NCBI GenBank assembly: GCA_041394145.1
Contig: JAWKIW010000012.1
Coordinates: forward strand, 1-64,000
DNA from: JAWKIW01 sp041394145
GTDB taxonomy: Bacteria; Actinomycetota; Acidimicrobiia; Acidimicrobiales; Acidimicrobilacustridaceae
Reading direction: 5' to 3'
DNA: 64,000 nt
Below are positions 1 to 8,893 of this stretch, one piece after another (the stretch's first letter is position 1; every line of letters starts with the position of its first letter). The notes under the pieces are model-generated. The model searched no databases and was not told the origin of the DNA. It saw nothing but the letters and a program-made list of their open reading frames with translations. The position numbers and the translations under genes are program-made.

Positions 1-2
1 AC

Positions 3-1574
3 GCCCCCCACCAGGCACCGCAGGAGTACCTCGACAAGTACCGGGGCCGCTTCGACGACGGCTGGGACGCGGCGCGCGAGCGCATCTTCGCCCGCCAGCT
101 CGACGCCGGGCTGCTGCCGCCCGACACCGAGCTGGCGCCGCGCAACCCCGGCGTCGAGCCGTGGGACTCGCTGCCCGAGAACCACCGGCGCCTGGCGTGC
201 CGGCTGCAGGAGGCCTTCGCCGCCTTCCTCGACCACACCGACGCCCAGATCGGCCGGTTCCTGGACGCCCTGGAGGGGCTCGGCCTGCTCGACGACACCG
301 TCGTGGTGCTGCTGTCGGACAACGGGGCCAGCCAGGAGGGGGGGCCGTTCGGCGTGCTGCACGAGATGAAGTTCTTCAACTTCCTGATCGAGACGCCCGA
401 CGAGGCGGTGGCGCGACTCGACGAGATCGGCGGTCCCTCGAGCCACGCCAACTACCCGTGGGGCTGGGCCCAGGCCGGCAACACGCCGTTCAAGTGGTAC
501 AAGCAGAACACCCACGAGGGCGGCGTCCACGTCCCGCTGATCGTGCACTGGCCGGGCGCCGTGCCCGACCCCGGTGGCCTGCGCCGGCAGTTCCACTACG
601 TCACCGATCTCGCGCCGACGATCTACGAGGCGCTCGGGATCGCCGCGCCGTCGGAGCACCGGGGCTACGAGCAGATGCCGGTGACGGGCACCTCGATGCG
701 CTACTGCCTCGACGCGGCGCCCGACGGCCCCAGCCGCAAGCAGGTGCAGTACTTCGAGATGATGGGCCACCGGGCCATCTACGCCGACGGCTGGAAGGCC
801 GTGACGCGCCACCAGCCCGGGGTGCCCTTCGACGACGACCGGTGGGAGCTGTACCACGTGGCCGAGGACCCGTCCGAGTGCCGCGACCTGGCCGAGGTCC
901 AGCCCGACAAGCTGGCCGAGCTGGTCGAGCTGTGGTGGGCCGAGGCCACCGAGCACGGGGTGCTGCCCCTCGACGACCGCACCATCGAGCTGTTCGGCGC
1001 CCGTTTCCGCGACCACTCGCCCCACCCGGTCGACCGTCACTACAGCTACCGGCCGCCCCTCACCCACATCCCCGCCCAGGTGGCCGCCCAGATCGGCGGG
1101 CGCAGCTGGGACCTGGCGGCCACCATCGACCGGCCCGCTGGGGCCGGCGGCGTCCTCTACGCCACCGGCAACGAGAACTCGGGGCTCAGCCTCTTCGTCC
1201 ACGACGACCAGCTGGTGTTCGACTACAACTGCTTCGGCGAGCACCACGAGGTGGTCTCGTCGGTGCCCGTCCCGGTCGGCGCCTCGGTGGTGGGGGTGCG
1301 GTTCCGACGCCGAGGCGACGGGGGAGGCGCCACCCTCGTGATCGACGACGCCGAGGTCGGGTCCGTCGACGTGCCGTTCGCGATGCGGATGATCTCCAGC
1401 GTCGGGGCCAGCGTCGGTCACGACCGCGGCTCGCCGGTCAGCCCGCGCTACCGGGACGGCTTCGCGTTCGAGGGGACGCTGCACCGGGTGGACATCGACC
1501 TGGTGGCGACCAGCGCGACGGCCGCCGGCGAAGACGCCGCGGTCGACCAGCGGGCCACCATGGCACGGCAATGA
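3..1574 (+). CDS. Arylsulfatase, 5' part outside the window
   Basis: Second half of a formylglycine-type sulfatase that hydrolyses sulfate esters; the CxPxR nucleophile region lies upstream of the window. Visible parts are a SDNGAS metal-ligand segment (about residue 106 of the 523 seen), a PWGW..GNTPF..W loop, a HEGG loop (about 171), the LYHVAEDPSECRDL block and a C-terminal beta-sandwich (about 355-515). The same order occurs in the two full-length sulfatases at 23414 and 47079, so the family call is firm although the substrate is unknown. The stop codon overlaps the start of the next gene (ATGA), implying translational coupling to a solute-binding lipoprotein. No formylglycine-generating enzyme is seen in the window. 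Confidence 0.9.
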   Translation, partial: APHQAPQEYLDKYRGRFDDGWDAARERIFARQLDAGLLPPDTELAPRNPGVEPWDSLPENHRRLACRLQEAFAAFLDHTDAQIGRFLDALEGLGLLDDTVVVLLSDNGASQEGGPFGVLHEMKFFNFLIETPDEAVARLDEIGGPSSHANYPWGWAQAGNTPFKWYKQNTHEGGVHVPLIVHWPGAVPDPGGLRRQFHYVTDLAPTIYEALGIAAPSEHRGYEQMPVTGTSMRYCLDAAPDGPSRKQVQYFEMMGHRAIYADGWKAVTRHQPGVPFDDDRWELYHVAEDPSECRDLAEVQPDKLAELVELWWAEATEHGVLPLDDRTIELFGARFRDHSPHPVDRHYSYRPPLTHIPAQVAAQIGGRSWDLAATIDRPAGAGGVLYATGNENSGLSLFVHDDQLVFDYNCFGEHHEVVSSVPVPVGASVVGVRFRRRGDGGGATLVIDDAEVGSVDVPFAMRMISSVGASVGHDRGSPVSPRYRDGFAFEGTLHRVDIDLVATSATAAGEDAAVDQRATMARQ

Positions 1575-3253
1575 GGGCGCCGACAGAGCGGACGGGGCGA
1601 CGGGTCGACCGCCGCGGTGGCACCGTCGCTGCCGCGCTCGTGCTGGTGCTGGCGCTCGTCGCCGGTTGCGCCTCCGAGTCGGGCGACAGCGCCACCGCCT
1701 CGAGCGTGGCGCCGGCCATCGAGCGGGCGCCGACCGGCCCGGTCCAGCGCGGCGGTGAGCTCGCCGTGGGCCTCGCCGCCGAGACCAACGGCTGGGACCC
1801 GACCCAGGGCCAGTGGAGCCCGTCCGCGTACCTGGTGGCCAACGCCGTGTTCGACCCCCTGGTGGTGTTCGACGAGCAGGCGCAGCCGCAGCCCTACCTC
1901 GCGCAGGCTGTCACCCCGAACGCCGACTTCACCTCGTGGCGCATCGATCTGCGGCCTGGTGTCGAGTTCCACGACGGGACCCCCCTCGACGGTGCCGCCG
2001 TCGCCCGGGACCTCGACCTGGCCCGCACCTCGGGCGTCACGTCCCTGGTGCTGCGCGACGTCACGTCGGTCGTGGCCGACGGGCCCCTCGCCGTCCGGGT
2101 GACGACCTCCAGACCGTTCTCGACGCTGCCGCTCGTGCTGGCGGGTCAGCCCGGCTACATGGCGTCACCCGCGCAGCTGGCCGACAAGGAGGGCGGCTCC
2201 CGGCACCCGGTGGGCACCGGGCCGTTCCGCTTCGTGGACTGGACACCCGACCAGTCGCTGCGCGTCGAGCGCAACCCCCGCTACTGGCGGGAGGGGCTGC
2301 CCTACCTCGACGGGATCGACTTCCGCATCATCACCGACGGCAAGACCCGTGTCACCGCCCTGCAGTCCGGCCAGCTCGGCGCCTTGGAGGCCACCACGCC
2401 CGACACGATCCTCCAGGTTCAGAAGCTCGCGTCCGACGGCGCCTCGCAGGTCTACACCGACGCCGATCGCGAGACCGACGAGATCGTCATCACGTTGAAC
2501 ACCTCGACGGCCCCGTTCGATCGGCCCACCGCCCGCCAGGCCGTGGCCGCCGCCCTCGACCGCGAGGCCATCTCGGCGGCCAACGGTGGCGCCTTCCCCG
2601 CGGCGTGGGGGCCGCTCGCGCCGTCGTCGCCCGCCTACCTCTCGCCCGAGGAGAGCGGCTACCCGCCACCCGATCCCAACCGGGCCCGCCAGCTGGCCGA
2701 CACCTACCAGCAGGAGGCGGGCCAGCCGCTGCGGTTCTCGTTGCAGCTGCCCCCGGACCCGTCGTTCAGCTCTGCCGGGCAGCTCGTCCAGGCCCAGCTG
2801 GCGTCGGCCGGGATCGAGATGAGCCTCGAACCGGTCGAGCAGACGGTGCTCATCAACAACGTGCTCGGCGGCCGCTACCAGGCGTCGGGCTTCGCCCTGT
2901 TCTCCACGCCGACGCTGGATCGGGCCTACCCGTTCGTCGCCGGCGACGTCCCCCCGACCGGGTTGAGCCTCAACATCGCCCGGTACACCGACCCCGAGCT
3001 CACCGCCGCCATGGACGCGGCGCGGGCCACGGCCGACCCGGCGAAGCAGGCGGAGGCCTACCGCACCGTGCAGCGCCGGTTCGCCGAGGACCTGCAGATC
3101 CTGTTCTTCGCCCACCGCCTCCGCGGCATCGCCTACGGCAACCGCGTCCACGGGCTGCGCGACACCACCGTGCCGGGAACCGACATCACGGCCTACGCCG
3201 GCGTGTACACGACGCCGTTCTTCACCGCAGCCTGGGTCGAGCCGGGCGGCTGA
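1571..3253 (+). CDS. ABC transporter solute-binding lipoprotein, family 5 (peptide/nickel type)
   Basis: Predicted 560-residue extracytoplasmic binding protein for oligopeptides or similar solutes. The open frame extends upstream to 161, but the ATG at 1571 is chosen because it overlaps the sulfatase stop and is followed by an Arg-rich n-region, a hydrophobic stretch and the lipobox LVAGC with Cys33. The SBP_bac_5 fold runs from about residue 60 to 470: GGELAVGLAAE, LRPGVEFHDGTPLDG, the HPVGTGPFRF..W.P..S block and a RNPRYW motif. No permease or ATPase gene follows; the next gene is convergent. Coupling to a sulfatase suggests uptake of a sulfated compound or its desulfated product, which is inference. 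Confidence 0.92.
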   Translation: MRAPTERTGRRVDRRGGTVAAALVLVLALVAGCASESGDSATASSVAPAIERAPTGPVQRGGELAVGLAAETNGWDPTQGQWSPSAYLVANAVFDPLVVFDEQAQPQPYLAQAVTPNADFTSWRIDLRPGVEFHDGTPLDGAAVARDLDLARTSGVTSLVLRDVTSVVADGPLAVRVTTSRPFSTLPLVLAGQPGYMASPAQLADKEGGSRHPVGTGPFRFVDWTPDQSLRVERNPRYWREGLPYLDGIDFRIITDGKTRVTALQSGQLGALEATTPDTILQVQKLASDGASQVYTDADRETDEIVITLNTSTAPFDRPTARQAVAAALDREAISAANGGAFPAAWGPLAPSSPAYLSPEESGYPPPDPNRARQLADTYQQEAGQPLRFSLQLPPDPSFSSAGQLVQAQLASAGIEMSLEPVEQTVLINNVLGGRYQASGFALFSTPTLDRAYPFVAGDVPPTGLSLNIARYTDPELTAAMDAARATADPAKQAEAYRTVQRRFAEDLQILFFAHRLRGIAYGNRVHGLRDTTVPGTDITAYAGVYTTPFFTAAWVEPGG

Positions 3254-3257
3254 CCGG

Positions 3258-3824
3258 TCACGTCGTGGTCGGGGCCCGCCCGACCACGGCGTCGGCCAGC
3301 TGCTCGCCCCAGGTGCGGGCCCGGTCCTCCTCGCCGTCGACGAGCTCGTTGTCCTTGGTGACCAGGAAGCTCTCGGGCTCGACGACAGCGGCCCAGCCGT
3401 GGTGGTGGAGCCTTCGAGCGATGCCCTTCGACGCGCGACCGGTCATGGCCGGGGCGGCGTCGAAGCGGGTGTCGAAGGCGGCCGACGGGGTGTCGCCGCC
3501 CTGGGGGAGGTGGTGGAACCAGTGGCGCAGCGTCTCGCCGAACGCGTCGTCGTCGAGCTCGTGGGCCGGCTTGCCCTTGGCGGCTGCCTCCTGCTCCGCG
3601 TGGGCGCCCTGGTGCTTGGTGGTCGACCACGCCATCCCGTGCATGTGCGTCGGCCCCCCGACCACCAGCAGGTCGACGCCCTCGAACCGGCCGGCGTCCT
3701 CGGCGTCCTCGGGCGTCACGAGCTCCACCTCGACGCCATCGCGGTCCCGCAGGCCCGTGGCCACCGCATCGGCGATGCGGTGGGTGTTGCCGTAGACCGA
3801 CTCGTAGATCACCAGCACGCGCAT
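3258..3824 (-). CDS. Flavodoxin-like protein
   Basis: 188-residue protein beginning MRVLVIYESVYGNT, the FMN phosphate-binding loop of flavodoxins, followed by a VVGGPTHMHGM segment matching the second FMN loop. The open frame starts further upstream at 3905, but the ATG at 3824 is preceded by a GAGGAG ribosome site and begins exactly at the first beta strand. The remainder (LRHWFHHLPQ, FDTRFDAAPAMTGRASKGIARRL) resembles actinobacterial flavodoxin family proteins of unknown partner. It probably carries electrons or binds FMN in the cytoplasm. It is convergent with the lipoprotein gene, with only four bases between the stops. Confidence 0.85.
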   Translation of the reverse strand: MRVLVIYESVYGNTHRIADAVATGLRDRDGVEVELVTPEDAEDAGRFEGVDLLVVGGPTHMHGMAWSTTKHQGAHAEQEAAAKGKPAHELDDDAFGETLRHWFHHLPQGGDTPSAAFDTRFDAAPAMTGRASKGIARRLHHHGWAAVVEPESFLVTKDNELVDGEEDRARTWGEQLADAVVGRAPTTT

Positions 3825-3936
3825 GGTCGCCCTCCTCGTCGGCGGCGCCCCGGTCCCGTCCATCGTCGCCCGGGGGTGAGGACGGTCGGTAGGGGCCAAC
3901 GTCACGCGGTCCGAGGCGCTCCAGCGCGAGCGGCGC

Positions 3937-5492
3937 TCAGTGCTCGAAGGGCGGACCGACCTCGGTGGTGACGTCCCAGCCCGGTCCGTGGCGCTCGGCG
4001 AAGGTCAGGTAGCGGCTCACCATGGCCTGTCCGGTGCCGCCGTGCCACAGGTCGTAGCGGGGGTCGGCGTAGCGGGACCAGAACTCGTCGATGCGGGCGG
4101 TGAGGTCGGCCTCCACAGCGGCGTGCGCCGGGTCGCCGGCCACGTTGACCCACTGGTCGGGATCGGCGACGAGGTCGTACAGCTCGGGGTCGCCGCACCC
4201 GTCGAGGTGGCGGGTGCAGCGATGGGTCGGCGTGCGCACGGTGCGGGCCGTCTCGACCTCGAAGTACACGGCCTCGCTGTGCCCGAGCGGATCGGTCCGT
4301 GGCGCCGAGCCCTCGCCCTGCAGGACGTCGGCGACGCTGCGGCCGGGCGAGCCGGCCACCTCGACGCCGCCCAGGCCGACGTGGTCGAGCACGGTCGGCA
4401 GCAGGTCGTAGTGGCTCACCATGACGTCGCTGACGCGGTTGGCCGGCACGACGCCGACGTGACGGGCGATGAGCGGCACCCGGAAGGTGACGTCGTGCAT
4501 GAAGGGCGGATCCGTCCACACCGGGTGGCCCCACAGGCCGCGCTGACCGTAGGGGTTCCCCTGGTCGGTCGTCACCAGGACGAGGCTGCGCCGAGCCAGG
4601 CCCTGCGCGTCGAGGTGGTCGACGAGGCGCCCCACCGCCGCGTCGACCAGGGCGTTCTCGGCCGCCACGTTGGCCCTGGTCGCCTGGTCGTTGTGGCTGC
4701 GCAGCGCCCACCAGGCGTTGTTGATGGCGCTGGCCAGCGTGTACTCCTCGTCGGGGTCGAGGTCGAAGTCGAACGGCAGCGTGAGGCTCGCCACGATCGA
4801 CGGGTCGATCGGCGGGAACGGCCGGAAGGTGCGGCCGGCGAACCGGGCGTAGTGCGGGTTGCGCGGGTTCGGACCCACCACGGTCGGCGGCAGGACGTAG
4901 GGGGCGTCGTAGTTGACCTGCAGCAGGAAGGGCTGCCCGTCCGCCGCGCCGTCGATGACGTCGATCGCCCGGTCGGTGAACCAGTCGACGATGTGGCGGT
5001 CGGTGACGCGGTGCTCGCGCCCGTCGACGAGCACGGTGTTGTCCCAGAAGTCGGTGGTGTGGCCGCGGGTGTGGGCGACCCAGTGGTCCCAGCCGGCGCC
5101 GACCTGGTGCGGATCGCCGAGGTGCCACTTGCCGACCATGGCGGTGCGGTAGCCGGCGGCCTGCAGCGTGCCGGGCAGGGTGCGGAACTCCCGCGTCACG
5201 TCGTAGTCGGCCGGATAGGGGGTGCCGAGCGGCGGCTCGTCGGGGATGGCGAGGTGGACCCCGTGCTGGGAGGGCATCAGCCCGGTCAGGATCGGGCCCG
5301 CGCCGGGGAGCAGGTCCCGTTGGTGGTGAAGGCCGAGAGGAAGCGCATCCCCTCCCGCGCCAGCCGGTCGAGGTGCGGGGTCTCGTGCTCGACGTTGCCG
5401 TAGCAGCCGAGCGAGTCCGCCGACTGGTTGTCGGTCACGATCAGCACGACGTTCGGTCGCCCGGGATCCTCGATCGGCACGACCCCAAGCAT
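3937..5492 (-). pseudogene. Sulfatase, broken by an apparent 1-base deletion
   Basis: The N-terminal 68 codons read MLGVVPIEDPGRPNVVLIV..., with the metal-binding TDNQSADSLGCYG segment and the formylglycine motif CSPARA (Cys61), then run into a stop at 5286. The remaining ~450 codons lie in the neighbouring frame, starting at ILTGLMPSQHGVHLA. Joining the two at about 5293-5298 restores a normal CxPxR...LTG sulfatase with one base missing beside GGGCCC. Downstream are VGKWHLG, a TDQGNPYGQRGLWGHP block and a C-terminal part without the beta-sandwich of the other sulfatases here. All other conserved blocks are intact, so a sequence error or very recent mutation fits better than old decay. Confidence 0.85.
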
Positions 5493-5560
5493 GCCGCCGA
5501 CGGGGCCGTCGTGCTGGAGACGCCGCCCGCACCCGACGGTGCGGATGCGGACCCGGTTGG

Positions 5561-5566
5561 TAGCGT
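5561..5566 (+). promoter_or_regulatory. Putative -10 box TAGCGT of the serine hydrolase gene
   Basis: TAGCGT matches the actinobacterial TANNNT -10 element and lies about 30 bases before the GTG at 5602, which has an AGGGGAG ribosome site. This would give a short leader. Sequence pattern only. Confidence 0.4.
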
Positions 5567-5601
5567 GCCCCGGCCCACCGGCCGCAGCGAAGGGGAGCGA
5601 G

Positions 5602-6827
5602 GTGCGCAGGGGATCGACGACGTGTCGCCTGTCGGTCGTCGCGGTGGCGGTCGGGCTGGCCGCGGCGGCCTGCACCGGTGGCCCGTCGGTGGCCGGCCGG
5701 CGGACCCGCCGGGCGCCGCACCGGCGACGACGTCGCCGCCCGCGACCGCGTCGACCCTGGCCCCGTTCCGCGCCCGCACGACGGTGCCGCCGGCGGCCGT
5801 CCCGGCCCAACCGACGGGCGTGCCCTGGCCCACCGGCGAGTGGCCCGAGGGGCCGTTGCCGGCGGGCGTGGACGGGGCCCGGGTGCAGTCCGTGCTGGAC
5901 CGGGCCTTCGGCGAGCTGTCCTCCAGCGAGCTGCAGACCACCGACGCCGTGCTCGTGGTCCAGGGCGGCAGGGTCGTGGCCGAGCGCTACCGGGACGGCT
6001 GGGGTGACCGCGACACGCCGCACCGGTCGTGGTCGATGGCCAAGAGCTTCACCCACGCCCTGGTCGGGATCCTCGTCGGGCAGGGCCGCCTCGACGTGTA
6101 CCAGCCGGCCGACGTGCCCGAGTGGGCCGATCCCGCCGACCCCCGCCACGCCATCACCGTCGACCAGCTGCTGCGGATGGCCAGCGGCCTTGCCTGGAAG
6201 GAGGACTACTTCGCCCCCGACTCCGACACGATCGCCATGCTCGGCGGCGTCGGCAAGGACGACATGGCCCACTACGCCGCGGCCAAGCCCCTCGAGGTCC
6301 CACCCGACACCCGGGTCCGCTACAGCACCGGCACCAGCAACATCGTGTCCGGGGTGATCGGCCGGATCGTGGGCCCCGGCGAGCCCTACCGCGCCTTCGT
6401 CGAGGAGCAGCTGCTGCGGCCCATCGGCATCGACCCCTCGCGCAGCCGCCTCGGCTGGGACGGGGCCGGCAACCTCGTGGGAGGGTCGGTGTTCGACCTC
6501 ACGGCGCGCGACTTCGCCCGCTTCGGGTTGCTGTACCTGCGGGGCGGCGTGTGGGACGGCCGGCGGGTCGTGCCCGAGGGCTGGGTCGACTACGGGCGCA
6601 CGCCCACGCCCCCGCCCGCCGGCACGCCCGAGTACGGCGCCCACTGGTGGACCTACGAGGACTGCCCCGACGGCTTCCGGGCCGGGGGATTCAACGGCCA
6701 GCACATCGTGGTGTGCCCCAGCCTCGACCTCGTCGTCGTGGTGCTCAGCAACCGCACCGACGGGATGGATGGCAAGATCCGCGACCAGCTGGTGGCCGCC
6801 TTCCGCGACGGGGCGGGCGGAACCTGA
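5602..6827 (+). CDS. Beta-lactamase-family serine hydrolase, probable lipoprotein with N-terminal frameshift
   Basis: Class C beta-lactamase/esterase fold: the SMAK catalytic SxxK codons lie near 6033, YSTGTSN supplies the YxN element, and the C-terminal block has GGFNGQHI and VVVVLSNR. The GTG at 5602, with a good ribosome site, opens a lipoprotein signal ending LAAAAC in one frame. The Pro/Thr linker and the whole catalytic domain lie in another frame that is open from 5373. The two join at roughly 5690-5705 by adding one base. Either the gene lost a base here or translation starts inside the second frame without a signal; the first is likelier because the signal is so typical. Substrate unknown. 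Confidence 0.78.
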
Positions 6828-6877
6828 CCGCGTCGGGCGTGGCCGTCCGACCCACCACCGATACCGAGGAGGCCCCA

Positions 6878-7348
6878 GTGAGCGAGCCCGACGTCCGCAT
6901 GCACGGCGGTGAGGGCGGGATCAACCCCACAGCCGAGCAGCTCGCCGCCGTGGTCGCCGCCCACCCGACGGGGTCGATCCAGATGGTGAACCTGCTCAAG
7001 TACCGCGAGCGCGCCGCCTACCCCGCCGACTACGCCGGCGACCCCTCGCCCGACTGCAGCGGTGCCGAGGCCTACCAGCGCTACGGGGCCGTCGCCTACG
7101 CCCACGTCACGGCTCGAGGTGGGCGGTTCGTGCTGTACAGCGACGTCGACGGCGTGGTGCTCGGCGACATGGGCCACGACGAGTGGGACCAGGTGGCCAT
7201 CGTCGAGTACCCGTCGGTGGACGCCTTCTTGGACATGGGCCAGGACCCGGACTACCTCGCCGCCACCGTGCACCGCACCGCCGGCCTCGAGCGCAGCGTC
7301 ATCCTCGCCACCACGGCCATCATCGACGCCTCGGCACCCCCTGCCTGA
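6878..7348 (+). CDS. DUF1330-like dimeric alpha-beta barrel protein
   Basis: 156-residue soluble protein starting at GTG 6878, six bases after a strong GAGGAGG ribosome site. The IQMVNLLKYRERAAYP segment and the later WDQVAIVEYPSVDAFLDM match the strand-helix pattern of DUF1330/EthD-type ferredoxin-like barrels, which act on or bind small molecules as dimers. No catalytic residue can be named. It follows the serine hydrolase on the same strand by about 50 bases. HypC downstream has its own promoter box, so this gene is probably not part of the hyp unit. Confidence 0.75.
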   Translation: MSEPDVRMHGGEGGINPTAEQLAAVVAAHPTGSIQMVNLLKYRERAAYPADYAGDPSPDCSGAEAYQRYGAVAYAHVTARGGRFVLYSDVDGVVLGDMGHDEWDQVAIVEYPSVDAFLDMGQDPDYLAATVHRTAGLERSVILATTAIIDASAPPA

Positions 7349-7397
7349 GCCCGGGCGTCGTGGGGTCCGGCCCCGCCGCCCGGTGGTGTGCCGGGCC

Positions 7398-7419
7398 GGG
7401 ACAGGTGCTGCACCGTCCC
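7398..7419. promoter_or_regulatory. Inverted repeat upstream of hypC
   Basis: GGGAC-a-GGTGC-t-GCACC-GTCCC: arms of ten bases with one bulged A and a one-base centre. It sits 41-62 bases before the predicted hypC transcription start. It could be an operator for the hyp operon or a terminator hairpin for the preceding gene; there is no T-run after it. Confidence 0.4.
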
Positions 7420-7447
7420 GGACGGCCGGGTCGGCGGCCGACGCACC

Positions 7448-7453
7448 TAGGGT
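7448..7453 (+). promoter_or_regulatory. -10 box TAGGGT, leaderless hypC start
   Basis: TAGGGT is followed by six bases (GGGGGC) and then the hypC ATG, so transcription would start at the initiation codon. The same spacing recurs before many genes in this window. Confidence 0.6.
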
Positions 7454-7459
7454 GGGGGC

Positions 7460-7786
7460 ATGTGCCTCGCCGTGCCCGGTCGCGTGGAGGAGGTCTGGGA
7501 TGCCGACGGCACCCGCATGGCCCGCGTCGACTTCGGTGGCGTGCACAAGGAGGTCTGCCTGGCCTACGTCCCCGAGGTCGAGGTCGGCGACTACACGATC
7601 GTCCACGTCGGTGTGGCCCTGACCCGCCTCGACGAGGCGGCGGCGCGCCAGACGCTCGCGCTGTTCGACGAGGTGGTGCCCGGCGACGTCGTGTCCGGGG
7701 ATCTCGGTTCTGGCGACGTCGGTTCTGGTGACGTCGAGGCCGGCGACGTCGTGGCCGCGGACGTCGTGCCCGAGGACGGGGCGTGA
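7460..7786 (+). CDS. hypC: Hydrogenase maturation chaperone HypC/HupF
   Basis: Begins MCLAVPGRV; the Cys2 and the LAVPG motif define HypC, which with HypD carries the Fe(CN)2CO unit to the large subunit of [NiFe]-hydrogenase. The family core (VDFGGVHKEVCLAYVPEVEVGDYTIVH) ends near residue 75. Beyond it is an unusual 33-residue acidic tail built from repeats of GDV or SGDV, absent from typical HypC proteins of 75-90 residues. The last base pairs overlap the hypD start (GTGA), giving tight coupling. Confidence 0.96.
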   Translation: MCLAVPGRVEEVWDADGTRMARVDFGGVHKEVCLAYVPEVEVGDYTIVHVGVALTRLDEAAARQTLALFDEVVPGDVVSGDLGSGDVGSGDVEAGDVVAADVVPEDGA

Positions 7787-8892
7787 GGTACCTCGACGAG
7801 TTCGGCGACCCGGTGGCGGCCGAGCGGCTGCTCGCCGACATCCGGGCCACCGCCACGCAGCGCTGGTCGGTCATGGAGGTCTGCGGCGGGCAGACCCACA
7901 CCATCGTGCGCAACGGGATCGACCAGCTGCTCGACGGCCAGGTCCGGCTGGTGCACGGCCCCGGGTGCCCGGTCTGCGTCACGCCGCTGGAGACCATCGA
8001 CCGGGCCCTCGCCATCGCGGCGCGCCCGGAGGTCGTGTTCTGCTCCTTCGGCGACATGCTGCGGGTGCCCGGGACGGCCGACGACCTGGTGCGGATCAAG
8101 GCTCGCGGCGGCGACGTGCGGGTCGTCTACTCGCCGCTCGACGCCGTCGAGCTGGCGAAGCGGCACCCCGACCGGGAGGTCGTGTTCCTGGCCATCGGCT
8201 TCGAGACGACGGCACCGGCCAACGCCATGGCCGTGCGGTTGGCGGCACAGGCCGGCCTCGACAACTTCTCCGTGCTCGTGTCCCAGGTGCTCGTGCCCCC
8301 CGCCATCGAGGCGATCGCGGCGTCACCCGGCGCGACGGTGCAGGGGTTCCTCGCCGCCGGCCACGTGTGCACGGTGATGGGGATGGCCCAGTACGTGCCG
8401 CTGGTGGAGCGCTTCGGGATGCCGATCGTGGTCACGGGGTTCGAGCCCCTCGACGTGCTGGAGGGCATCCGCCGGGTGGTCCGCCAGCTCGAGCAGGGAC
8501 GGGCCGAGCTCGACAACGCGTACCCACGGGCGGTGTCGTTCGCGGGCAACCCGGCGGCCCAGGCGGCCGTCGCCGAGGTGTTCGAGGTGTGCGACCGGCC
8601 CTGGCGGGGCATCGGGACGATCCCGAGCTCCGGTCTGCGGCTGGCGCCGGCGTACGCCCGCTTCGACGCCGAGGGCCGCTTCGACGTCGGCGACATCACC
8701 ACCGAGGAGTCGCCCCGGTGCCGCAGCGGCGAGGTCCTGCAGGGGCGCATCTCCCCGCTCGAGTGCGAGGCCTTCGGCACCGCCTGCACGCCCGCCACGC
8801 CGCTCGGAGCCCCGATGGTGTCGGCCGAGGGCGCCTGCGCGGCCTACCACCGGTTCCGGCGCCTCGACGTGCCGGTGACCGTCCGGTCCTGA
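7783..8892 (+). CDS. hypD: Hydrogenase maturation protein HypD
   Basis: 369 residues from a GTG overlapping the hypC stop. HypD is the iron-sulfur scaffold on which the Fe(CN)2CO group is assembled with HypC. Diagnostic blocks are present: CGGQTHTIVRNGI, GPGCPVCVTP, CSFGDMLRVPG, FLAIGFETTAP and the C-terminal cysteine series in SPRCRSGEVLQGRISPLEC and AFGTACTPATPLGAPM, which binds the 4Fe-4S cluster. Length is normal for the family. hypE starts one base after the stop. Confidence 0.98.
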   Translation: MRYLDEFGDPVAAERLLADIRATATQRWSVMEVCGGQTHTIVRNGIDQLLDGQVRLVHGPGCPVCVTPLETIDRALAIAARPEVVFCSFGDMLRVPGTADDLVRIKARGGDVRVVYSPLDAVELAKRHPDREVVFLAIGFETTAPANAMAVRLAAQAGLDNFSVLVSQVLVPPAIEAIAASPGATVQGFLAAGHVCTVMGMAQYVPLVERFGMPIVVTGFEPLDVLEGIRRVVRQLEQGRAELDNAYPRAVSFAGNPAAQAAVAEVFEVCDRPWRGIGTIPSSGLRLAPAYARFDAEGRFDVGDITTEESPRCRSGEVLQGRISPLECEAFGTACTPATPLGAPMVSAEGACAAYHRFRRLDVPVTVRS

Positions 8893-8893
8893 C

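Noticed and set aside
161..1570. N-terminal extension of the solute-binding lipoprotein frame
   Set aside because: The 470 codons before 1571 are out-of-frame sulfatase sequence rich in Arg/Pro; the lipoprotein signal and overlap start fix the real beginning.
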